Positions 29,259 through 41,582 of a stretch of 64,000 nt of DNA are shown piece by piece. Made by a program: the position numbers and the translations under genes. The stretch is from contig NC_135502.1 in assembly GCF_052857255.1 (NCBI RefSeq), forward strand, positions 151,713,311-151,777,310, written 5' to 3'. Source of the stretch: Amblyomma americanum (lineage: Eukaryota > Arthropoda > Arachnida > Ixodida > Ixodidae). The notes beneath the pieces were generated by a model, which did no database searches, was not told the DNA's origin, and worked only from the letters and a program-made list of their open reading frames with translations. Within the stretch, counting starts at the first letter, position 1; each line of letters opens with the position of its first letter.

Positions 29259-32200
29259 ATCGCTCAGTGTGCCCCCCTGCCCAGTGCCAAAGAACGAAAC
29301 CTGACTCGATTTAAAGCAGTGTGACATCATTGTTGCAGCAGCTACCGATGTTACGCTGGGGGCAGTGAACAATGGTTGATTGGTTCCACACGTGCTGATG
29401 CCGTGTTGCTCGATGTTAATTGTGCTGAAGCCGTGTTGCTCGATGTTCCTTGTAGCGCCGTAACTCCAAGTATTACCGTAATTCAGCGTTTTCAGGTCGC
29501 TCTCTTAAATGCAGGTGTTCACTCGAGCAATGCAGTCTGGTAGAACAAAGCCAAGAGCCTGAACCAAAAAGATGAAATGGTTCCTCAACATCACCTCGCT
29601 CAGGGTGCCACCATGGCTAGTTCCAAAGAACGAAACATGACACTGATTTGAAGCAGTGTGAAGTCAATGTTGCAGAAGCTGTCGGTGTTACGCTGGGGGC
29701 CGTGAACAGTGGGGGATCGGTTCCACAGGTGTTGATGCCGTGTTGCTCGATGTTCCTTGTAGCGTCGTAAGTCTCGGTATTGCAGTAATTAAGCGTATTC
29801 AGGTCGCTGTCATAAATGCAGGTGTTCACTCGAGCAATGCAGCATGGTAGAACGAAGCCAAGAACCTGAACCAAAAAGACGAAAATTGTTCATCTACATC
29901 ACATCGCTCAGTGTGTCCTCCTGCCCAGTGCCAAAGAACGAAACGTGACTCGATTTAAAGCAGTGTGACATCAATGTTGCAACAGCTACCGATGTTACGC
30001 TGGGGGTCGTGAACAGTGGTGGATCGGTTCCACAGGTGCTGATGCAGCGTTGCTTGAAGTTCCTTGTAGCGTCGTAACTCTCGGCATTACAAAAATTCAG
30101 CGTTTTCATGTCGCTTTCGTATATGCAGGCGTTCACTCGAGCAATGCAGCCTAGTAGAACGAAGCCAAGAACCTGAACCAAAAACAAGAAATTGTTCCTC
30201 ATCATCGTCGCGCTCAGGGTGTCACCACGCCCAGTGTCAAAGAAAGAAACGTGACTCGATTTAAAGCAGTGTGACGTCAATGTTGCAGCAGCTGCCCATG
30301 TTACGCTGGTAGCCGTGAACAGTGGTGGAACGGTTCTACAGGTGCTGATGCCGTGTTGCTCGATATTCCTTGTAGCACCGTAAGTCTCGGTTTTACAGTC
30401 ATTCAGCGTTTTCAGGTCACTGTCGTAAATGAAGGTGTTCACTCGAGCAATGCAGCCTGGTAGAACGAAGCAAAGAATCTGAATCAAAAAGACAAAAGGT
30501 TCCTCAACATCACCTCGCTCAGGGTGCCACCATGCCCAGTTCCAAAGAACGAAACGTGACTTGATTTAAAGCAGTGTGACGTCAATTTTGCAGCAGCTAC
30601 CAATGTTACGTTGGGGTCCGTGAACAGTGGTGGATCGGTTCCACAGGTGCTGAAGCCGTGTTGCTCGATGTTCCTTGTAGCGTCGTAACTCTCGGCATTA
30701 CTGTAATGCAGCGTTTTCATGTCGCTTTCGTATATGCAGATGTTCACTCGAGCAATGCAGCCTAGTAGAACGAAGCCAAGAACCTGAACCAAAAAGACGA
30801 ATTGGCGCCTCAACATCACCACGCTCAAGGTGTCACCATGCCCAGTGCCATAGAACGAAACGTGACTCGATTTAAAGCAGTGAGGCGTCAATGTTGCGGC
30901 AGCAGCCCATGTTACGCTTGTGGCGTTGAAAGGTGGTGGATCGGTTCCACAGGTGCAGATGCCGTGTTGCTCGATGTTCCTTGTAGCGTCGTAACTCTCG
31001 GTTTTACAACAATTCAGCAATTCCAGATCACTGTCGTAAATGCAGTTGTTCACTCGAGCAATGCGCCTGGTAGAACGAAGCAAAGATCCTGAATTAAAAA
31101 GACAACTGGTTCCTCAACATCACCTCGCTCAGGGTGCCACCATGCGCAGTGCCAAAAAAACAAAACGTGACACTGATTTAAAGCAGTGTGAAGTCAATGT
31201 TGCAGGCGCTGCGATGTTACGCTGGGGGCCGTGAACAATGGTGGATCGGTTAAACAAGTGCTGAAGACGTGTTGCTCGATGTTCCTTGTATCTTTGTGAC
31301 TCTCGGCATTACAGTGATTCAGCGTTTTCATGTCGCTTTCGTAAATGCAGGTGTTCAATCGAGCAATGCAGCCTGGTAGGACGAAGCCAAGAACCTGAAC
31401 CAAAAAGACGAAAATGGTTCATCTACATTACCTCGCTCAGTGTGCCCCCTGCCCAGTGCCAAAGAACGAAACGTGACTCGATTTAAAGCAGTGTGACATC
31501 AATGTTGCGGCAGCTACCGATTTTACGCTGGGGGCCGTAAACAGTGATGGATCGGTTCCACAGGTGCTGATGCTGCGTTGCTTGAAGTTCCTGGTAGCGT
31601 CGTAACTCTCGGCATTACAAAAATTCAGCGTTTTCATGTTGCTTACGTATATGCAGGTGTTCACTCGAGCAATGCAGCATGGTAGAACGAAGCCAAGAAC
31701 CTGAACCAAAAAGACGAAAATGGTTCATCTACATCACATCGCTCAGTGTGTCCCCCTGCCCAGTGCCAAAGAACGAAACGTGACTCGATTTAAAGCAGTG
31801 TGACATCAATGTTGCAACAGCTACCGATGTTACGCAGGGGGCCGTGAACAGTGGTGGATCGGTTCCACAGGTGCTGATGCAGCGTTGCTTGAAGTTCCTT
31901 GTAGCGTCGTAACTCTCGGCATTACAAAAATTCAGCGTTTTCATGTCGCTTTCGTATATGCAGGTGTTCACTCGAGCAATGCAGCCTAGTAGAACGAAGC
32001 CAAGAACCTGAACCAAAAACAAGAAATTGTTCATCATCATCGCCGCGCTCAGGGTGTCACCACGCCCAGTGCCAAAGAAAGAAACGTGACTCGATTTAAA
32101 GCAGTGTGACGTCAATGTTGCAGCAGCTGCCCATGTTACGCTGGTAGCCGTGAACAGTGGTGCATCGGTTCTACAGGTGCTGATGCCGTGTTGCTCGATA

Positions 32201-33563
32201 TTCCTTGTAGCATCGTAAGTCTCGGTTTTACAGTAATTCAGCGTTTTCAGGTCACTGTCGTAATTGAAGGTGTTCACTCGAGCAATGCAGCCTGGTAGAA
32301 CGAAGCAAAGAATCTGAATCAAAAAGACAAAAGGTTCCTCAACATCACCTCGCTCAGGGTGCCACCATGCCCAGTTCCAAAGAACGAAACGTGACTCGAT
32401 TTAAAGCAGTGTGACGTCAATTTTGCAGCAGCTACCGATGTTACGTTGGGGTCCGTGAACAGTGGTGGATCGGTTCCACAGGTGGTGAAGCCGTGTTGCT
32501 CGATGTTCCTTGTAGCGTCGTAACTCTCGGCATTACAGTAATTCAGCGTTTTCATGTCGCTTTCGTATATGCAGGTGTTCACTCGAGCAATGCAGCCTAG
32601 TAAAACGAAGCCAAGAACCTGAACAGAAAAGACGAATTGGGGCCTCAACATCACCTCGCTCAGGGTGTCACCATGCGCAGTGCCAAAGAACGAAAAGTGA
32701 CTCGATTTAAAGCACTGTGACGTCAATGTTGCGGCAGCAGCCCATGTTACGCTTGTGGCGTTGAAAGGTGGTGGATCGGTTCCACAGGTGCATATGCCGT
32801 GTTGCTCGATGTTCCTTGTAGCGTCGTAACTCTCGGTATTACAGTAATTCAGCGTTTTCAGGTCGCTGTCATAAATGCAGGTGTTCACTCGAGCAATGCA
32901 GCCTGGTAGAACGAAGCCAAGAACATGAACCAAAAAGACGAAATTGTTCCTCAACATCACAGAGCTCAGGGTGCCACCATGCCCAGTGCCAAATAACTAA
33001 ACTCGACACGACTTAAAGCAGTGTTACGTAAATGTGGCAGCAGCTGCCGATGATAGGCTGGTGGCCGTTAACAGTGGTGGATTGGTTCCACAGGTGCTGA
33101 TGACGTGTTGCTCGATGTTCCTTGTAGCGTCATAACTCTCGGTTTTACAGTAATTCAGCAATTTCAGGCCGCTGTCGTAAAGGCAGGCGTTCACTCGAGC
33201 AATGCAGCCTGGTAGAACGAAGCCAAGAGCCTGAACCAAAAAGACGAAATGGTTCCTCAATATCACCTCGCTCAGGATGCCACCATGTCCAGTGCCAAAG
33301 AACGAAGCGTGACTGGATTTAAAGCAGTGTGACGGCAATGTTGCAGCAGCTGCCGATGTTAAGCTGGTCGCCGTGAACAGAGGTGGATCGGTTCCACAGG
33401 TGCTGATACCCTGTTGCTCGATGTTTCTTGTAGCGTCGTAAGTCTCGGTATTACAGTAAATCAGCGTTTTCAGGTCGCTGTCGTTAATGCAGGTGTTCAC
33501 TCCAGTAATGCAGCCTGTAGAACGAAGCCAAGAACCTGAACCAAAAAGACGAAATGGTTCATC
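29259..33563 (+). repeat. Satellite array S5, about 14 monomers, holds the duplication junction
   Basis: This is the second longest satellite stretch. Its left part (to about 31655) matches S1 and S7; its right part matches S3 from about 14700. The switch occurs within one monomer near 31645-31680 and is the junction of the large tandem duplication. No gene seen. Confidence 0.92.
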
Positions 33564-36500
33564 GACAAAGCAGCAGACTTGCGAATCTTCGATATTCTAA
33601 CTGCGATGAGCAAAAGGCTTTTATGGCTAGCGCAAACGAAGGGAAAGGATATGAAGTACTGCTTCGTGTGGCAAAAGAATGGCCATGTTTTTGCACGAAA
33701 GACTAACGGCGACAGTGTCATTTGAATCCGCCAAGAAAGTGACCTCGCGAACATGGTTTATTTTAGCGCTTCAGGCATTGTTTGATAATTTTTTTTTCTT
33801 CCGCATGGCGGTTTCATGTTCGAAGTCTTATCTCGATTACGTTTCTTTTCGTGATCTTGCTTCTGAGAAGAGTAAGCATTCGAAGTTCTTTTCCTTTTAT
33901 AACTTAAACGCGCAGAGTTTACGGAACAAAGAGGACCAATTAAACACATTCTTCATGTCCTTAGGCTTTGAGTTTGATATTTTGGCCTTTACGGAAACTT
34001 GGTACAATACCACTGAAGATGTAATCCACATCAATAGTTACAAATCTGAATGCCTGAGCAGGTGTAGTAAAAAGGCGGTGGGGTTGCTTTATACATAAAA
34101 AGCGCTGTTCATTATGAAGTAATGGCTGAACACTATGCTAAGTTGTCCGACTAGGGAATTATTTTTGTCATATGCAGAACATCGTAATTGGCGTTGTTTA
34201 TAGGCCTCCCGGCGAGTCTGTGGTTGAATTTTTCCGTCGATTTGAAACATTGCTTGATTCTCTGTCGTCACTGAAAATGCCTGTGGTAATTTTGGGTGAC
34301 TTTAACATTGATTTGTTGCAACGTGCTAACACATCAGTTAATGAATTTGTCGACCTGTTATCAATGTATGGCTTTTCAAACAATATTGCTCTGCCTACAC
34401 GCGTCTCTACATCCAGTGAAACCTTGATTAATTTGTGTCTGACTAATCATGATGAAGTGACGTGAAAGCGGGAGTGCTTGTAAGTGCGATTAGTGATCAT
34501 TTACCTTTCTTCTGCTTCATTCCTAAGCGCACCTTTCCACAGGTTACCATAGAACACTCGACAAAATCTACGCGGGTGATAACTAATCGCGCGATAGTTA
34601 ATTTCCGTCAAAATACTGCATCTGTAAACTAGAATGAAATTTTAGATAAAAATAAATCTGATTCAAACCTTTTATACAACAGTTTTCTCGAGAAAATTAT
34701 TGAAATTTACGTACGTTCTTTTCCTTGGGTAACTGTTAGAAAGTTTAAGCGAGGAAACCCTGGGTTACCTACGACTTAGTCAAGAGAATGAAAGCACAAG
34801 ATAACCTCTTCCGCAACTTCCTGAAATATAAGGACGTAGAAATTCTTAAGCAATATAAAAAGGTCAGGAACAGGCTAAATGCCGACATAAAAAAGTCACG
34901 TGTTGACTACTACGCTAACAAATTTACGGACATTCTTTATGATCCTAAAAAAACTTGGCGCACCCTAAAGGACCTATTGCGGCACACAAAAAATAGCATT
35001 CCCCAGGAACTTGCGTACGGCGATAAAGTGCTAAGCGGGAAATTCCTCGCTGAAGTATTCAATCAGCAGTTCTTGTGCTTCGGCTCCTTTCACTCGGAAG
35101 TTTGCAACAACTTTACGGACTATATTAACACCAGTTTGCGAAATACTATATATCTTCGTCCTGTTACACCTACAGAAATAGCACACATTATTAGCAATTT
35201 AAAGAACAGCTCTTCTTGTGGTTATGACGGTATTAAAGTAGCACCGATTAAAGCAGTCGCGGATTTATTATGCAATGTTTTTTGTGACATAACAAATATT
35301 GTGTCTTCTACAGGCACATTTCCGGATAACATTAAAATTGCTAGGATCGTCGTCTTGCATAAAGGTGGCGCAACTCATTGCATTACTAATTACCGGCCGA
35401 TATCCATACTTCCATTTTTTCTAAAATTATTGAAAAAGCGTTAAATTCCAGAATAACAGGACACATGCAAAAACATAACCTTATATCCCCGAATCAGTAT
35501 GGTTTTCAAATAGGTAAATCCACTGAATCTGCGTAACTTGAAATACGTGACAAAATTGTTGCCAATATAGAAAACCAACAATACACAATAGGCTTATTTT
35601 TAGACTTTAATAAAGCATTTGATTCAATTAAACATGACATACTTTTTTTCAAATTACCCTTTTATGGAATTAGAGGCATTGCTTTAGACTTATTGCGTAG
35701 CTATCTATCACACCGCTCCCAATTTGTGGAAATCAACAGCAAAAAATCAGATTTAGCAGACATTAGGTACGGCGTTCCGCAGGGTTCTATTATAGGTCCT
35801 ACGATTTTCCTGCTTTATATCAATGATATCGTGGCAATACCAGAAACACCCGATATTGTGTTATATGCCAATGATACAAACGTTTTTTTCTCCTCTGATA
35901 ACATCTCTACTCTAATTCCTTTTATTAACAACTGGTTAGATTCCCTTTCAGCATGGTTATCGGCTAATCAGTTGAGCCTAAATGTTAAAAAACAAAGTAT
36001 ATTGTTTTTACTCCTATTAATAGGCCAGTTAATTTCGCATCTTCTTTAATATTTGAATCTCAACCACTTGAAAGGGTTTCCCAGTACAAGTTCTTGGGTG
36101 TATTCTTCCAAGAAAATCTACGGTGATCGCATCACGTATGTGACATTAAACGTAGCATAGCACAATTAATTGGTATGCTCAATAAGCATCGCACGCTGTT
36201 ACCTTTAAAACTTAAACGTCAGTTATACTTTTTACTATTCATTCTAGATTACACTATAGTCTTACTTAACTGGGGCGTCACTTCTAGGGCTAACTTGGAA
36301 ACTCTATTCCGAATGCAGAAAAAGTGTCTTCGTGTTATTCATAACCTCTCGATGTACGAACATACCTCGAGTACTTTCACCAGGAGAATATTTTGAGTGT
36401 CTCTAATCTATATAAACAAAAGTTATCCGAAAAAGCATTTTTAGAAATCATAAGTAATCGTGATAACTTTTGTTCTATATATAATAATACCACAACTAAC

Positions 36501-36946
36501 TGCACCTTAAGAGCTAGAAACTTTATTAAGGTTAAAACTAGAACAAACTACGGCAATCAGCTTTTACAGTGGCATGTTCCTAATTTACTTAATAGTGAGC
36601 ATGCTTTATTTGATATTATGCAAGATTCCTCAACCATTTCAATATTCAAAAAGAAATCGAAACTATATTATTCCAATAATTGACTTTTGGCCTTTCTGAA
36701 TCTTTATTTCTTCATTTGCATATTTACACCTATTAAGTTGCATTGACTTATTGTATGTATATTTGTCTCAATTGTATATATAAGTATGTTTATGTGTGTA
36801 TTATGTGTATACACTTTTTTTTGTGCACTGTTGTCTGCTGTCTCGTGGCGCCAGGGGCCTAGACAGGTGGGTATAGTCTCGCCTCTTGCTCCGGCGCCAT
36901 GACAATCTTTTATTGTCAGAATTATAATAAACTTCATACTTGAAAC
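33564..36946 (+). mobile_element. Family A copy A5 (pre-insertion relative of A3)
   Basis: Nearly identical to A3, with the same lost ORF2 ATG, YAND box and early frame breaks, but without element C. It therefore shows A3 before C arrived. The tail is CTTCATACTTGAAAC, as in A3. Confidence 0.93.
33758..36683 (+). pseudogene. A5 ORF2 remnant
   Basis: Endonuclease pieces are 33758-34098 and 34172-34465 (YRPPG, GDFNID). RT pieces are 34788-35444 (218 codons) and 35693-36049 (GVPQGSIIGP, YAND). C-terminal pieces are 36175-36396 and 36393-36683. One stop is private to A5: TAA near 35534 (GCGTAACTTG, where A3 reads GCGTTACTTG), which arose after duplication. The catalytic Asp-to-Asn change shared with A3 arose before it. 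Confidence 0.88.
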
Positions 36947-38192
36947 ATCGCTCAGTGTGCCCCCCTGGCCAGTGCCAAAGAACGAAACGTGACTCGATTT
37001 AAAGCAGTGTGACATCAATGTTACAGCAGCTACCGATGTTACGCTGGGGGCAGTGAACAATGGTTGATTGGTTCCACACGTGCTGATGCCGTGTTGCTCG
37101 ATGTTAATTGTTCGGAAGCCGTGTTGCTCGATGTTCCTTGTAGCGCCGTAAATCCAAGTATTACCATAATTCAGCGTTTTCAGGTCGCTCTCTTAAATGC
37201 AGGTGTTCACTCGGGCAATGCAGTCTGGTAGAACAAAGCCAAGAGCCTGAACCAAAAAGATGAAATGGTTCCTTAACATCACCTCGCTCAGGGTGCCACC
37301 ATGCCCAGTTCCAAAGAACGAAACGTGACACTGATTTAAAGCAGTGTGACGGCAATGTTGCAGCATCTGCCGATGTTAAGCTGGGCGCCGTGAACAGAGG
37401 TGGATCGGTTCCACAGTTGCTGATACCCTGTTGCTCGATGTTTCTTGTAGCGTCGTAAGTCTCGGTATTACAGTAATTCAGCGTTTTCAGGTCGCTGTCG
37501 TAAATGCAGGTGTTCACTCCAGTAATGCAGCCTGGTAGAACGAAGCCAAGAACCTGAACCAAAAAGTCGAAATTGTTCCTCAACATTACCTTGCTCAGGG
37601 TGCCACCATGCCCAGTGCCAAATAAAAAAACGTGACTCGATTTAAAGCAGTGTGACGTCAATGTTGCAGCAGCTGCGGTTGTTACGCTGAGGGCAGTGAA
37701 CAATTGTGGATCTGTGCCACACGTGCTGATGCCGTGTTGCTATATGTTCCTTCCAGCGTCGTAACTCTTGGTATCATAGTAATTCAGCGTTTTCGGGTCA
37801 CTGTCTGAAATCCAGGTGTTCTCTGGAGCAATCTAGCCTGGTAGAACGAAGCCAAGAACCTGAACCCAAAAGACGAAATGGTTCCTCAACATCACCTCGC
37901 TCAGGGTGTCACCATGCCTAGTGCCTAATAACGAAACTCGACTCGATTTAAAGCAGTGGTACGACAATGTTGCAGCAGCTGCCGATGATACGCTGGTGGC
38001 CGTTAACAGTGGGGATCGGTTCCACAGTTGGTGATGCCACGTTGCTCGATGTTTCTTGTAGCGTCCTAACTCTCGGTATTACAGTAATTCAGCGTTTTCA
38101 GGTCACTCTGGTAAATGCAGGTGTTCACTCGAGCAATGCAGCCTGGTAGAACGAAGCCAAGAACCTGAACCAAAAAGACGAAATGGTTCATC
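36947..38192 (+). repeat. Satellite array S6, about 4 monomers
   Basis: Satellite spacer between A5 and A6, duplicate of S4. No gene seen. Confidence 0.92.
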
Positions 38193-41100
38193 AACAAAGC
38201 AGCAGACTTGCGAATCTTCGATAATCTAACTGCGATGAACAAAAGGCTTTTATGGCTAGCGCAAACGAAGGGAAAGGAAATGAAGTACTGCTTCGCGTGG
38301 CAAAAGAATGGCCATGTTTTTGCACGAAAGAATAAAGGCGACAGTGTCATTCGAATCAGCAGTGAAAGTTACTCGCGAACTTGGTTTAATGTTAGCGCTT
38401 CAGGCATTGTTTGATAAATTTTATTTTCTTCCGCATGGCGGTTTCATGTTCGAAGTCTTATCTTGATTTCGTTTTTTTCGTGATTTTGCTTCTGAGAAGA
38501 GTAGGCACTCGAAGTTCTTTTCCTTTTATCACTTAAACGCGCAGAGTATACGGAACAAAGAGGACCAATTAAACACATTCTTCATGTCCTTAGGCTTTGA
38601 GTTTGATATTTTGGCCTTTACGGAAACTTGCTACAATACCACTGAAGATGTAATCCACATCAATGGTTACAAATCTGAATGCCTGAGCAGGTGTAGTAAA
38701 AAAGGAGGTGGGGTTGCTTTATACATAAAAAGCGCTGTTCATTATGAAGTAATGGCTGAACACTGTGCTATGTTGTCCGACTACGAAATTCTTTTTGTCA
38801 GATGCAGAACTTTCGTAATTGGCGTTGTTTCTAGGCCTCCCGGTGGGCCTCTGGTTGAATTTTTCCGTCGATTTGAAACATTGCTTGATTCTCTGTCGTC
38901 ACTGAAAATGCCTGTGGTAATTTTGGGTGATTTTAACATTGATTTGTTGCAACCAGCTAACACATCAGTTAATGAATATGTCGACCTGTTATCGATGTAT
39001 GGCTTTTCAAACAATATTGCTCTGCCTACTCGCGTCTCTGCATCCAGTGAAGCCTTGATTGATTTGTGTCTGACTAATCATGATGAAAGTGACGTGAAAG
39101 CGGGAGTGCTTGTAAGTGAGATTAGTGATCATTTACCTTTGTTCTGCTTCATTCCTAAGCGCACCTTTCCACAGGTTACCATAGAACACTCGACAAAAAC
39201 TACGCGGGTGATAACTAATCGCGCGATAGATAATTTCCGTCAATATATTGCATCTGTAAACTAGTATGAAATTTTAGATAAAAATAAATCTGATTCAAAC
39301 CTTTTATACAACAGTTTTCTCGAGAAAATTATTGAAATTTACGTACGTTCTTTTCCTTTGGTAACTGTTAGAAAGTTTAAGAAAGCGACGAAACCCTGGG
39401 TTACCTACGACTTAGTCAAGAGAATGAAAGCACGAGATAACCACTTCAGCAACTTCCTGAAATATAAGGACGTAGAAATTCTTAAGCAATATAAAAAGGT
39501 CAGGAACAGGCTAAATGCCGACATAAAAAAGTCACGTGTTGACTACTACGCTAACAAATTTAGGGACATTCTTTATGATCCTAAAAAACTTGGCGCACCC
39601 TAAATGACCTATTGCGGCACACAAAAAATAGCATTCCCCAGGAATTTGCGTACGGCGATAAAGTGCTAAGCGGTAAATCCCTCGCTGAATTATTCAATCA
39701 GCAGTTCTTGTGCTTCGGCTCGTTTGACTCGGAAGTTAGCAACAACTTTACGGACTATATTAACAACAGTTTGCAAAATACTATGTATCTTCGTCCTGTT
39801 ACACCTACAGAAATAGCACACATTATTAGCAATTTAAAGAACAGCTCTTCTTGTGGTTATGACGGTATTAAAGTAGCACCGATTAAAGCAGTCGCGGATT
39901 TATTATGCAGTGTTCTTGGTGACATAACAAATATTGTGTCTTCTACAGGCACATTTCCGGATAACATTAAAATTGCTAGGATCGTCGTCTTGCATAAAGG
40001 TGGCGCAACTCATTGCATTACTAATTACCGGCCGATATCCATACTTCCATTTTTTCTAAAATTATTGAAAAAGCGTTAAATTCCAGAATAACAGGACACA
40101 TGCAAAAATATAACCTTATATCCCCGAATCAGTATGGTTTTCAAATAGGTAAATCCACTGAATCTGCGTTACTTCAAATACGTGATAAAATTGTTGCCAA
40201 TATAGAAAACCAACAATACACAATAGGCTTATTTTTAGACTTTAATAAAGCATTTGAATTAACTAAACATGACATATTTTTTTCCAAATTCCCCTTTTAT
40301 GGAATTAGAGGCATTGCTTTAGACTTATTGCGTAGCTATCTATCTCACCGTTCCCAATTTGTGGAAATCAACAGCATAAAATCAGATTTAGCAGACATTA
40401 GGTACGGCGTTCCGCAGGGTTCTATTATAGGTCCTACGAATATCCTGCTTTATATCAATGATATCTTGGAAATACCAGAAACACCTGCTATTCTGTTATA
40501 TGCCGATGATACAAACCATTTTTTCTCCTCTGATAACATCTCTACTCTAATTCCTCTTATTAACAACTGATTAGATTCCCTTTCAGCATGGTTATCGGCT
40601 AATCAGATGAGCCTAAATGTTAAAAAAACAAAGTATATTGTTTTTACTCCTATTAATAAGCCAGTTAATTTCGCATCTTCTTTAATATTTGAATCTCAAC
40701 CACTTGAAAGGGTTTCCCAGTACAAGTTCTTGGGTGTATTCTTCCATGAAAATCTACGGTGGACGCATCACGTTAGTGCCATTAAACGTAGCATAGCACA
40801 ATTAATTGTTATGCTCAATAAGCATTGCACGCTGTTACCTTTATAACTTAAACGTCAGGTATACTTTTTACTATTCATTCTAGATTACACTATAGTCTTA
40901 CTTATCTGGGGCGTCACTTCTTGGGCTAATTTGGAAACTCTATTCCGAATGCAGAAAAAGTGTCTTCGTATTATTCATAACCTCTCGATGTACGAACATA
41001 CCTCTGAGTACTTTCACCAGGACAATATTTTGAGTGCCACCAATCTATATAAACAACAGTTATCCGAAAAAGCATTTTTAGAATTCATAAGTAATCGTGA

Positions 41101-41582
41101 TAACTTTTTTCTATATATACTAATACCACAACTAACTACACCTTAAGAGCTAGAAACTTTATTAAGGTTAAAACTAGAACAAACTATGGCAATCAGCTTT
41201 TACATTGGCATGTTCCTAATTTACTTAATAGTGAGCATGCTTTATTTGATATCATGCAAGATTCCTCAACCATTTCAATATTCAAAAAGAAATCGAAACT
41301 ATATTTTTTCAATAATTGACTTTTGGCCTATCTGTATCTTTATTTCTTCATTTGCATTATTTATACCTATTAAGTTGCATTGACTTATTCTATGTATAAT
41401 TGTGTCTATTGTATATATAAGTATGTATATGTGTGTATTATGTGTATACATTTTTTTGTGCACTGTTGTCTGCTGTGCTCGTGGCGCCAGGGGCCTAGTC
41501 AGGCGGGTATAGTCTCGCCTCTTGCTCCGGCGCCATGACAATTTTGTATTGTCAGAATTATAATAAACTTCAAACTTCAAAC
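38193..41582 (+). mobile_element. Family A copy A6
   Basis: Duplicate of A4 in the right-hand block, and from 39554 onward also the counterpart of A1 at the window start. The TAATG overlap is kept at 38387-38391. The tail is CTTCAAACTTCAAAC. Confidence 0.93.
38389..41319 (+). pseudogene. A6 ORF2 remnant
   Basis: It carries the same early TGA (near 38464) and TETCYNT change as A4. Endonuclease is readable at 38584-39264, linker at 39358-39603, RT at 39612-40079 and 40100-40570 (the longest RT stretch in family A, LDFNKAFE through GVPQGS and YADD), then 40607-40846 and 40931-41146. One A is missing from the run near 39584 compared with A4, which puts the linker out of frame. A stop (AACTGATTAG) near 40568 is also absent from A4. 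Confidence 0.88.

Larger units (their letters stand above)
14700..31655 (+). repeat. Segmental tandem duplication, left copy (contains C)
   Basis: The block [satellite - A3 - satellite - A4 - satellite] is repeated directly at 31656-43980. Matching points: 14770 with 31729, 17829 with 34788, 23848 with 36175 and 31286 with 43610. The offset falls from 16959 to about 12327 across element C, the difference (4632) being C minus 3 bp. The junction lies inside a satellite monomer near 31645-31680, where sequence typical of 43960 switches to sequence typical of 14700. Confidence 0.88.
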
